Shown here: piece after piece, positions 9,511 through 18,932 of the stretch | Layout of the letters: the number at the start of each line of letters is the position of its first letter | Numbering within the stretch: the first letter of the stretch is position 1 | NCBI GenBank assembly: GCA_010094045.1 | Contig: ML986840.1 | Location: 26,686 to 54,697, forward strand | Length of the DNA: 28,012 nt | Origin: Lojkania enalia | Taxonomy: Eukaryota > Ascomycota > Dothideomycetes > Pleosporales | Direction: 5' to 3' | Notes under the pieces: generated by a model | What the model was told of the DNA's origin: nothing | What the model saw: the letters and a program-made list of their open reading frames with translations, nothing else | Databases searched by the model: none | Position numbers and translations under genes: made by a program

Positions 9511-10945
9511 CTCGCATTACAAGGAAATATTAGGATGTTTTCATCATGCTTCATCTTTCGAGGACTAGAGGTTGCTTTATACTTGCTACCTCGCCTACGA
9601 TACGGGCCACATCAGTTGGCATGAACCACATAGACAGCTGACGGTTGCGTTGCCTATCTAAATCATCATCGTGCAGCCTTCTTGCTTGTTACGAGTAGAT
9701 TTCTAGGCAGTAATGTTTACTTTTTACGGCACGTGGCCGGCGTTTGTGGGACTTGAAAAGCGGTATACTCATCAGTAAGGCCCCTACATAAGTATTTTTT
9801 GTATATATAAACGGATCCGCTGCGACATGGATGCGGAGAAGATTGGCTGAATCCTGAAGTTCTGCTACTTCTGAAGATCCTTCTAGCCTGACGTTCGACC
9901 CAGCGATACTTCTCCTAAACGACATGATCGTGTTGTATTAGAGGACGGCTCAGAGAAGGCCCAATTCCCTTCCATCCAAGCCGTTGACTAGCACGCCAAC
10001 GAGATATTGGCTGGTGAACGCTCTTATCGATAGCAGCCAAGGGTGGCAATGTTGGGAGGCGTGCAACGGCTTCCTGATACGCTGGATTGTTCCTCAGCCT
10101 CACGCCGCTGGCTTGGAAGGATCTCGTGTTCAGTCAGGAGGAGCTAACCGACGTCGTAACGGCCGAAACTTTGGTCGACCAGATGCCTAAAATGGCGTAC
10201 AATGTTGCGATCAGAGATGGTAATATATATGCTATAGAAACGCAGAGTACTACTCTGAAAAAACGCAAAAAGACTATCCAGGTTATTGAAGCATTAATGT
10301 CCCGAAAAAGGACGTCTTGCTTGGCATACACTGTTTTCGGATAAGACGCGAAGAGATCTATTCTCTCATTGGCTCTCAGTATCCCTCACATGTGCCGGTT
10401 CTGGACACCTACCGAGGCTGACGTATCCAGCCGATCGATAGATAGGGAAAGGAATATTGCGAATTCGCCGAAGAGGTAAGCGCCTATCTACATTCTGTTA
10501 ATAGGCCCGTTTGTTTCCTGAAGACACAATATATACGGCCCCCACTCTACCCCGCTCGAGAGTGGACAGTACGATTTACACCTAGAGTGAATTACGTTGG
10601 GGCATGAATGCAAGCGCAATCCTGAGCGCTGAGCGATCCTATTTGTATGCAGCTCAAATGCGCATTGCGATTCTTAATACCGCCTCCACTCAGTCAATCC
10701 ATTTAATTGACGTTCCTGCTATTTTAGTATTCATAATTTCCTCCAGGGTTTCTATACTCATCATTGTGAAATACAATAAGAAGTAAGGCGTCGAAGTGTG
10801 AGCACTTTAACACCGTCGCACTCTGAAACTCGCGACTCGAAATCTTGGTGAAAACACATCACTGTCCGCGTCTTTTGTATAAGGTAATATAAGGCACAAT
10901 TCCTATTGAGGATTAACCTCGACATGATGTGACACTAGGATAGAT
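9511..10945. other. Gene-poor stretch, possible gene remnant at 9689-10344
   Basis: Upstream region of the 7648-9510 gene, with one CACGTG at 9730-9735. Short frames that read like real protein occur on both strands: on the minus strand 9915-10140 continues, after a frame change near 9920, into 9689-9925; on the plus strand 10087-10344. None has a good start, neighbours on the two strands conflict, and I recognise no domain. This could be a decayed gene or chance. From 10345 to 10945 I see nothing that I can support. Confidence 0.35.
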
Positions 10946-10947
10946 AG

Positions 10948-11112
10948 TATAAATAGCCTCGGTCCTCTTTAGATATCAATCAACGCAGTTCTCTTCATCT
11001 ATCCTAGCACCTTACATTTTGGTATAACTCGACGTGGTGATTCATGTCTCGTTCTGCCGAACGGTTTACAAAACCCTATTCACATGTTCGGGATGCACTG
11101 ACAGATAGGTGA
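10948..11112 (+). promoter_or_regulatory. Core-promoter-like segment followed by a 22-codon frame
   Basis: A good TATA box (TATAAATAG, 10948-10956) is followed 20-50 nt later by a CT-rich segment with candidate start sites (around 10970-11010) and then an ATG at 11044 opening a 22-codon frame that stops at 11110-11112. No longer coding frame follows, so this may drive a non-coding or very short transcript, or be the promoter of a lost gene. Confidence 0.25.
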
Positions 11113-12251
11113 TGAATCCTACATCAGTCGGCTCAGGTCAAAGAACGCGATTCGCAGGTTTCAGCGCACTGGCACGTCTCTCGCACTTCTAGTTCGGTCC
11201 ACGGAAGTCCCATACAGTATTTGTTTTGCCCTCCTAGAAATTTCCCCATAAGCATTTGTTCTCTTCTAGCTTTCATTCTATCGTTGCTATTCTGCCTTCT
11301 GACACATTTTTAATCATCAGCCAGCAGATTGTTGAGAGCCCCCAGGCCCTCTTCACGAGCAAGAATTACTGTAGTTAAAATTCTGTAAGCCGGCCGGCTC
11401 CCTGGCAAGACAACGTCATTGCTGACAGTATTACTTCGGCTTTTATCCCCGAAATCCATTCGAGCATAGAGACGTTAGCAAATATAGTAAAAGAAGACGA
11501 GGTATGAGAGGCTGCAGGAAAAAAATTAGGCCATCCGAAAACAAATCTCCGCGATGCCGCAACCCTTCTCTCCCTTTGAGCGCGGTTCAGGTTCCTCTTT
11601 TGCAAAATATGGAGGGGAGGGGGAGGGGGAATTCTGATATACAAACAGATCAAGCAATAACTTTTTTTTTAAAACAAAAAGAGGTCGAACGGACAAGAGT
11701 GGAGTTCGACAGGCCAAATCCGGCATCTTCGCTAAACCACCATTCAGAGCTGACTTTACGTATAATTAGCATTTGAAGTAGGACCAAGACAAAGGCTCCC
11801 ATAGGCCTTTAACTAATTAACAATACATGCTCCATGCAAAGAGTGACCGCTATCGAGTGCGGTTAAGGTGGGCCCTCCATCAACAGATCGGCATCATGGG
11901 ACAATGAAGTCACAGATTGTTGGGTCCAGGTTTGCTGTATTTTTCCTGATGCCTTCCATCAAGTGAGCCAAATTCCGGGTTGGCATAGCTGCCAGTCAAA
12001 GTCTGACCCTATCTACGCCATATGAAGACGTTAGACAAAAAAACTGTCGAAAATGCTTTGCTGGTTTATATCACTGGATAAGATATTTTGTTCTACTGAA
12101 AAGATCACGTAGATAACATGCTCTTACGTTGTAAGACAGGAGCCGGATGGTATTGACGGCAAAGATGGGGTGGCCTACCGGCGTTTCTCTGAACCAAACA
12201 ATGGCAGCGGGCCGGAATATTTGCTGCACCCCATAAGAACCTATCCCCTGA
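11113..12251. other. Intergenic region upstream of the sugar transporter
   Basis: No convincing gene. It contains G/A-rich low-complexity around 11611-11630 and a run of nine or more T at about 11660. Open frames here are short and mostly lack an ATG. Confidence 0.5.
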
Positions 12252-12257
12252 CCCCAC
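12252..12257 (-). promoter_or_regulatory. CreA-type site (GTGGGG on minus strand)
   Basis: CCCCAC on the + strand reads GTGGGG on the minus strand, matching the SYGGGG consensus of the fungal carbon-catabolite repressor CreA. It lies 94 bp upstream of the sugar transporter ATG. A lone six-base match is weak evidence, but repression of a sugar transporter by CreA would be typical. Confidence 0.3.
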
Positions 12258-12345
12258 GGCCCGCTTTGAACCCTCCGGCATTACGCTTTTTATCCCTCCT
12301 CACGATCTCTAACATCTGAACCCCCTGAATCCTCCCTCTCGTTCG

Positions 12346-14154
12346 ATGGAGCTACAGCCATTTTTCATGGTCAATAGGCCTACTTTACAAGGTAAAGCCA
12401 CCGAAGAGGTGGTTGAAAGGGACACGCCAGACAGTACAACGCTAGCCGGAACGAATGCAGCAGATGCTCCTCCACGGCAGCCTCCGAATCTTGAGGATGT
12501 CGTTACAGTACTCCAATCCCAGAGACGAGTACCTGCAATCTCAGTAATATTGGGGGCTATTGCTAGCATAGGTGGATTCTTGTTCGGGTATGAGTCTGGA
12601 CAGATTTCTGGTGCGTATTCTAGATTTTTCCAAACTGTTATAATAATATCTAACCCTAGTATAGGCTTCCTCGCCATGTCCGATTTCATCGACCGGTTCG
12701 GCAGCAACGGGAAGTTCTCTGCCGTCCGTCAAGGGACCATCGTTGGTCTCCTTGCTGTCGGCACTCTATTTGGCTGCTTGTGCTCCGCACCTCTCGCCGA
12801 CACCTTCGGTCGCCGCCTCACCATATCTGGTTCCGCATTCTTCTATATTGTCGGCGTTATCATCGAAATCACCAGCGAAGATGTCTGGGTGCAATTCGCA
12901 ATGGGCCGTTTCGCTGCCGGTCTTGGTATCGGCGCGCTCTCCACTGTTGTCCCAATGTACCAGTCTGAGACGATCCCCAAGCGCATTCGGGGTGCTACCG
13001 TTAGCTCGTACCAGTTGCTTATTACGCTAGGCATTTGGACGGCGTACATGGCGAACTATGGGACTGAGAAGGACTACACGAATAGCGCGCAGTGGCGCAT
13101 CCCCAACGGTCTCTCCGCCCTCTGGGCCATCATCTTGGGCATTGCCATTCTGCTCCTGCCCGAGTCCCCACGACATGCATACCGCAAGGGCCGCATTGAC
13201 GAGGCCCGCTACAATATGGCGCGCTTGAACGGCGTGGATAGCAACGACCCGCTTGTCAACGCCGAAATTGCTGAAATCCAGGACAAGCTCGAAACCGAGA
13301 CGGCCGGGGGCAATCGCCTGTGGTACGAAATTTTCGTCGGCCCCCGCATGCTCTACCGTACCCTGCTCGGTATGGTCCTGCAGGCAGGTCAGCAATTGAC
13401 TGGCGCAAGCTACTTCTTCTACTACGGCACCACCATCTTCTCCGCGACCGGCTTGTCAAACTCCTACGTGACGTCCATCATCCTGGGTACCGTCAACGTC
13501 GCCGCCTCCATCGTGGGTCTCTGGATCGCTGAGAACGTCGGGCGGCGCAAGGCTATGATGGCAGGCGCGGCATGGATGTTCAAGTGTCTTTTCATCTACT
13601 CCTTCGTCGGGCACTACCAGCTCGACCACGCCAACCCACAGGCCACACCCCGAGCCGGCAACATCATGATCATCTCCACCTGTCTGTTCATCGCGGCGTT
13701 CGCGACAACATGGGGCCCGCTTGTGTGGGCTATCGTCGGCGAACTGTACCCTGCACGCTATCGCGCGACTTGCATGGCCCTGGCGACAGCCTCCAACTGG
13801 CTCTTCAATTTCCTCATCTCCTTCTTCAGCACCATGATCACGGATCGTATCGATTATTTTTATGGCCTAGTCTTCAGCGGGTGCTGCTTCGCGCTGTCTT
13901 TTGTCGTCTATTTCTTCATGATCGAAACCAAGGATCGGTCGCTCGAGGAGATCGATACTATGTATGTGCTACATGTTAATCCGATAAGTAGCGCGAAGTG
14001 GGATGCCTCGCGCTTGAACAAGGAGCTGTTAGCCGATACAGATAGGCGGCATGCAAGCCCTAATGCGAGGAGCGGGAGCAAGGCTGAGCAGGCGGGTAAT
14101 GCGGGTGGCGTCTTAGAGCCACAGACTAAGAGCACTACTGAGAGGATGGTGTAA
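12346..14154 (+). CDS. MFS hexose/monosaccharide transporter (HXT type), two exons
   Basis: Exons 12346-12610 and 12665-14154 give 584 residues. The 54-nt intron (GTGCGT..CTAAC..TAG) is a multiple of three and free of stops, but removing it restores the conserved GYESGQISGFLAMSDF at the end of TM1, so it is a real intron. A sugar-porter with twelve predicted membrane helices and cytosolic ends of about 62 and 65 residues. Family marks in order: GRR loop (D134-TFGRR), PESPR at 254-258, QQLTG at 331-335, second GRR at 381-383, W443 and GELYP at 447-451, N466-W467, and ETKDRSLEEID near 509-519. The Asn expected six residues after the first Gln of QQLTG (GLUT1 N288) is Ser337 here, while N366 (Gal2 N376 position) is kept. 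Substrate is probably glucose or another monosaccharide, imported at the plasma membrane by proton symport; specificity is not decided by sequence. Leader is pyrimidine-rich, with one CreA-like site. Confidence 0.93.
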   Translation: MELQPFFMVNRPTLQGKATEEVVERDTPDSTTLAGTNAADAPPRQPPNLEDVVTVLQSQRRVPAISVILGAIASIGGFLFGYESGQISGAYSRFFQTVIIISNPSIGFLAMSDFIDRFGSNGKFSAVRQGTIVGLLAVGTLFGCLCSAPLADTFGRRLTISGSAFFYIVGVIIEITSEDVWVQFAMGRFAAGLGIGALSTVVPMYQSETIPKRIRGATVSSYQLLITLGIWTAYMANYGTEKDYTNSAQWRIPNGLSALWAIILGIAILLLPESPRHAYRKGRIDEARYNMARLNGVDSNDPLVNAEIAEIQDKLETETAGGNRLWYEIFVGPRMLYRTLLGMVLQAGQQLTGASYFFYYGTTIFSATGLSNSYVTSIILGTVNVAASIVGLWIAENVGRRKAMMAGAAWMFKCLFIYSFVGHYQLDHANPQATPRAGNIMIISTCLFIAAFATTWGPLVWAIVGELYPARYRATCMALATASNWLFNFLISFFSTMITDRIDYFYGLVFSGCCFALSFVVYFFMIETKDRSLEEIDTMYVLHVNPISSAKWDASRLNKELLADTDRRHASPNARSGSKAEQAGNAGGVLEPQTKSTTERMV

Positions 14155-15273
14155 TTTCTCGACAGATTTGGAACAATGCCAGATGGCAGAATTGATAATT
14201 TTAAAAGCGGGTTGGCTATATCTGACGCAATGTTATTAATACGTTTGTATCTAAAAGCTCACGAAAACAAATATAAAAATAAATAAAAATAAATAAAAAA
14301 AAAAATTTTTTTTTTCAAATTTATTACAGTAATTGAAGAGAGTAGATGCCAACTCTTGTACTGTACATGTTCCCCTAAATGGCGAATTAGTTGAAGGATG
14401 TGCATATTCCTATGCACTAGACGGTAGTAGTAGTTGCTTACCGTCGAGTCAAGTTGCCCTTCCGAGGGGAGGCCTTTTGACGTGGAAATTGTAGATGCTC
14501 TTCCAGAGATTCATTCAAGACTCGCATTAACTAGTGGCGTGGACACGGACGAAACATGATAGTAGATCTCATGCAGGGCAGCTAGCCTAAAGTAGGCCCT
14601 GCGTACAGCCCGCTCTGATGTAATCTACGCTTTAGAAATAGTTCATGAAGAATGGCGGTAGGGTGATCCAGGCGTACGAGGCGCTGTAAACTACTCCTCC
14701 CATTCGATAATATCATATCTTGTCTTGGTTCCCCGTTGTCTACAGGGTAGTAGATCTGACCATGCGTTGTCGATCTAAGATGGTTCCAAACTGGTGAACA
14801 AGGTATTGGCACTAAATCATAATCGGTATAGTATCGCATGCAGAAGAGGCGGATCGTCAAATGCCTGGAATGACTATGAATGAGATCTAGATACGCGTGT
14901 TAAGATGTAAAGAGCCATGCTTTGAACTTGACGTCCGGCAGTCCCCTTATGGGGAACGCTTTGCTAGGACAGACAGACGGGTGACGCGGCAGAAATACGG
15001 ATATGAAAGAACTAATGACTCATTTTAGAATTTAGAGATTGGACGATAGATAACAGATCCAAAGATTCAATATTAGATGAGGCTAATAGACCAAGGCAGC
15101 CTTTAAATGGGTATTCCAATCGCAAAATATAACGCCACGCTCGGATAGCATTTTAGCTATTACGCATAAATACTACCTCGACGATCAATGCCAATCGACA
15201 AGCTCTAGCTCCTTGCGTACTGAGAGCGGTGTACACGAATTCCATATGATTTAGTCGCGAATGTTCTGGCAGC
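14155..15273. other. Convergent intergenic region
   Basis: Lies between the 3' ends of the transporter (+) and the MARVEL gene (-). AATAAA-type motifs occur around 14276-14297, next to the A/T tract listed separately. A minus-strand frame at 14582-14860 begins with TTG (first ATG gives 85 codons) and has no recognisable domain, so it is not called. Confidence 0.5.
14271..14325. repeat. A-rich then T-rich tract (A11 T10)
   Basis: AAATAAA-type repeats lead into A11 (14295-14305) and T10 (14306-14315), forming a perfect A/T hairpin about 140 bp past the transporter stop. It probably lies in the 3' region; it may serve polyadenylation, be a nucleosome-free tract, or be simple-sequence expansion. 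Confidence 0.5.
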
Positions 15274-15863
15274 TTAGACGGCCTGCATTTGTTGTGGGGG
15301 CGGTGCGGTGTCGCTTCGCGCAGAATTGCGGATATGCAAGGCAGACATGACGGTAGTAGCAACGAAGGTAAGCCTGCAACGGAATCAGTTAAAATTCCCG
15401 CGAGACAGAAAAGTCGAGCATACCAGACAATGCAGCCAAACACAATAGCTGCAACGCCGGAGCTCCACCACGCCGGGTGCTCGTAACCGTCAGGCCAGTT
15501 AATGTCACCCCATTTGGCAGCGACGGCAACCCAAGCCGCGAACCAGAAGATCATGGTCACAGCCTCGACGGCGGCAACGGCGTACTTGTGGGCAATGACA
15601 GGGATGCGATCGGGCATCATGGCAACAAAGACAAGGTAGCCCACAGCCAGAAGGGTCCATAGCGACGTGAATAGCATGAAATCAACGCTATCCGGGGAGA
15701 AGCTCCCAAAGGGAGTCGAGAAGGTATCGATGACTGCGAGTTTGATCAGACGAGGCTGGGACTAAAGGGCGCGAGGCTACCTACTATAGGCCGTCAAGCC
15801 GAGTATAATAATGGACAAAACCGCCTGTGCGATGCGGATGGGAAGAGTGAATACGTACGCCAT
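15274..15863 (-). CDS. MARVEL-domain integral membrane protein, three exons
   Basis: Exons (coding order) 15863-15785, 15733-15424 and 15373-15274 sum to 489 nt, 162 residues. Introns are 51 nt (GTAGGT..GCAG) and 50 nt (GTATGC, TTTTAACTGA branch region, TTGCAG); phases match exactly. Without splicing the frame would lose its first helix and replace the fourth. Four hydrophobic helices lie at about 7-28, 46-66, 78-98 and 115-139, with short loops and a polar 20-residue tail, the layout of fungal MARVEL proteins. Supporting residues are the LLFTSLWTLLAVGYL-like second helix, AHKYAVAAVEAVTMIFWFA third helix, and VFGCIVWLTFVATTV fourth helix. MARVEL proteins act in membrane apposition and vesicle or plasma-membrane domains; the specific role here is unknown. 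Length is typical. The start at 15863 is the first Met before helix 1. Confidence 0.88.
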
Positions 15864-18800
15864 GTCAGCGGTCTTTGAGCTTCGGCAGACGACGGATGGG
15901 GTGCTGGGGACGAGGTGCAAGAGCGGGAGAACAGCAGGCGGGGCAGGTCAGGAGCATGGAGGAGGGCATCCTGTCGTGTTCATATAGCCCTGGAGGGCGC
16001 GGGCTGTGGGCGTGACCGGTGAATGGGGCGCCATGGCGACAAGCCACGCCAGCCAACAATGGGCCAACGTCATGCTCGCAACCAAAACAAGCGCCGGGCG
16101 TGGCTTGACCGGCACCGGGCCCGTCTGATTGGCTGCCGGCCGTTCTCCCAAGGTTTAGCCGACAGGTGGCCTGAGCGGTCTCGTGTCAGCTCGGAATCAT
16201 AAATACGAAATGCGGCGTCAATCTGGATCCCCAAGCACTGGTCCTCTCCAAGTCCAGGAGATGCTACATATTGTTTTGCGTTTCTTGTTTGAAAGTCATT
16301 GCCTTATCGTCTTGTCTGGGCCTTGCGGAGCTCCGCTCGACCTCCGCCTTTGTGCGACGTGTCGCTAGTACCCAGCATTGATACCAACTCACTCAGCCTT
16401 AGAACAGCGTAGCGATGCCCACACCGGCCACGTGCTTTTTCCTATAGTGGATGGAGTATAGCCTACGGGTCTAGTAATTTTGGCCCTATATCTCGTGCCA
16501 ATGGACCACCTCATCTTGTGCTGCTCTCTGCCAAGGTCTCTGTTTCTGGCTGCGGCTGGCGTCGTGTAACGTCCGCCAGCGTCACGCGAAAGAGGCTGTG
16601 CCGCGAGCTGAAGTACGTACCTAGCATACCCACAGACCCAGTCCGTTACGAGCTGTGTACATTGCCGTAAACCCGGCGTGGCCAAGTATTGTGGTACTGT
16701 CCGGATACCTTTAAGCCGTTCTCGCTCCACCCGACAGCGGTTCGGTGTTGCAGAGAGGACCGTGTAGCCATGTGCTGCTCGCTTCACATCCATCCTTCTG
16801 AGAGACTCCGCAAGGCTGGGCTTACTAGGAGATTCGCAATAGGTCTCCAACCTCCTATGTCCAAACCGCGCTATATGTAACAGCAAATCCTCTAGCTGGT
16901 AACTAGTCACAATATCTAATTTTCTATATGTACCTTATTCAACTTGGCCATGGAAAGAAGGGATGTACTAAATCTGGGGTTGCAGCTGGTCATTGGATCA
17001 GGCCGGATGCAGGTCAAAGCGCTTTCCATGAGCCGCCTCCTCTCAATAGAATTCCTCTTCTATATGCAACAAAAACGTACATTGTCGGTTGACCTGATAA
17101 GCCAGCATGCTAGCGTCCAATCAAGAATATCTAGGAGATGTGCTGATGCTAGTTCTAGTTTGTGTTCTTGTTAGACAGCCAGAGCTATTTAGCATGTGTT
17201 AGTAACAGGCACTATATATTCAGGAGAAACATTGAAATAAAATTTTCATTTTGCGGACCCCATCTATTTGGGTGCGACTAGTATGGACCAATCTATTCTA
17301 CAAGACGGGCGTTCCCCATTCGGGTAACATCCCGCCCACATAACCGCAAGTCATCTTTCGAATACCCGGGCATTCGGTCGGAAGAACGTGACTAGTTTGA
17401 ATTACAATTACAATACCATGAACGTATTTAATCTGTTGTACACCTTTGATGATCCTATTCACGACAAAAAGCCAGGATAGAGAAGTCTTAGAAGTATTCT
17501 TCATGCGTTTACCAGTGTGGAAGCCTTGTTGTAAGCTCAGGTCACGTGCCTGGTCAGCTGTGCAGCCCTTGACTAAGCAGTCTCATGTACTATATATTCC
17601 CCCGCCGTACCTTGACCGAGAGGTCAAGGGAACACCACAGTACACCATCAATACATCCATCTATACCACCCTATACAGTCTCCACCCCCTCCTGCTTACA
17701 CTTGTTCACAGATACTGGTGCCTTTCATCGACATTCAATCCAGCTTAGTTGGCTTGGATGTGCATTATATCCTTGCCTATTACTAGGATATGCGCGACAG
17801 GCAACCTTCATCAGCGGCCGTCCGGCAGCGCAATCGAACCAATTCTATAGCTGTGTGTCTACAGGATGGCTTTACACCGTGCCTTGTGGACTGATTAGAT
17901 CTTCCCACTAATAATTTAAAGTTGTAGACTTAAATCATGAGGCTATCCTACTTCCCACAGATCATGATCGTGCGTACTTCCAAAAAAAAAAAAAAATTTT
18001 TTTAACCTACCACAGCTAGCTGTACGTCCCCACCGTCGACAAGCTGCTCTGAGCGGTACGGTGGTGACTATGGGTATATATCATGACGCTATCTCGCTCA
18101 GGAATGCTTACAGAGTCTGTGGGTGATACAGAGGACCTTGAGCAAGTCGACAAGGCCAATATTGTCAGCGAGAAGAGTGCCGTTTCCGCCCATGGATGGG
18201 GTTGTCGCAACTTCTTCCTAACAAGGGTTCATTTTGACACCTACTCCGACCGATTGCACAGTGTCCACAACAACTCGACTTGAATCATTGGCTCACGCGT
18301 TCAAGCGCGAGGTGCTATACATCATTGTCAAAGAGTAGATAAAGGCCCATCCTAGAATAAATACCATTAAGAAAGTCCCGTAGAATGTATTCCTATTCGT
18401 TAGAGACAGTACAGGGACGAAGACTACAAGCCTGAAGGTCCCATAGTATAGAGTCATCGAAATTCGATTTGTCAAGGATATATGAAACCGAGTTTCTGCA
18501 TCCTGGTGGGAGCGGCGAGAAATGTCAGAAATTAGTGTTTCTGCCATTTACCAATGAGACAATGTTAGCACATACATTGCTGCATTTTTTTTTTTCACAA
18601 AGTTCGGCGCTTTAGTGAAATTGTGTACGGCGTGGGCTTCCGTGGTGCGAGCAAATATTTAGGACATAATGTAAGTTATCTAGTCGATTCTCCAGTTTGC
18701 AACATTCTCTATATTTGCGCGATATGTGGCGCGTATTGTACATTTCATTCTCATTCGTCTTCTCTAATTTAGTACACTAGCGTTGTGCATCTATAAGCCC

Positions 18801-18932
18801 AAGCCGTCTATTGTATAGCATTGCTCACAATGTACATCCCTCACTAGGTAAATGTCTTCTTTTACCGCGTACCAGCCATTTACTTGAGATTTAGTCCGTA
18901 AGTAACGCCTTCGAACATATCTTTTGCAAAAG
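15864..18932. other. 3.1-kb gene-poor stretch
   Basis: No gene that I can support. Candidates looked at: a minus frame 16389-16793 (from its first ATG, 134 codons, basic, no domain); plus frames 16950-17174 and 17585-17911; and a minus frame 18293-18547 with a good ATG, 84 codons and one or two hydrophobic helices, which is the most protein-like of these. A CACGTG is at 17543-17548, a short TATATA near 17589 is followed by CT-rich sequence, and an A15/T7 tract lies at 17982-18003. The region may hold unrecognised small genes, non-coding RNA or decayed sequence. Confidence 0.45.
17982..18003. repeat. A15 T7 simple-sequence tract
   Basis: A run of 15 A (17982-17996) directly followed by seven T (17997-18003). 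It resembles the A/T tract near 14300 but has no similar flanks. Possible promoter element or simple repeat. Confidence 0.5.

Noticed and set aside
16389..16910. 173-codon minus-strand frame
   Set aside because: Starts with GTG; from the first ATG 134 codons remain, strongly basic and with no recognisable domain. Probably chance in GC-richer DNA.
5362..17548. Single CACGTG boxes at 5362, 9730 and 17543 as PHO sites
   Set aside because: About this number is expected by chance in the island, and the neighbouring genes have no link to phosphate.
18293..18547. 84-codon minus-strand frame with hydrophobic helices
   Set aside because: Good ATG but no family resemblance, no clear promoter and no splice partner; kept only as a note in the intergenic entry.
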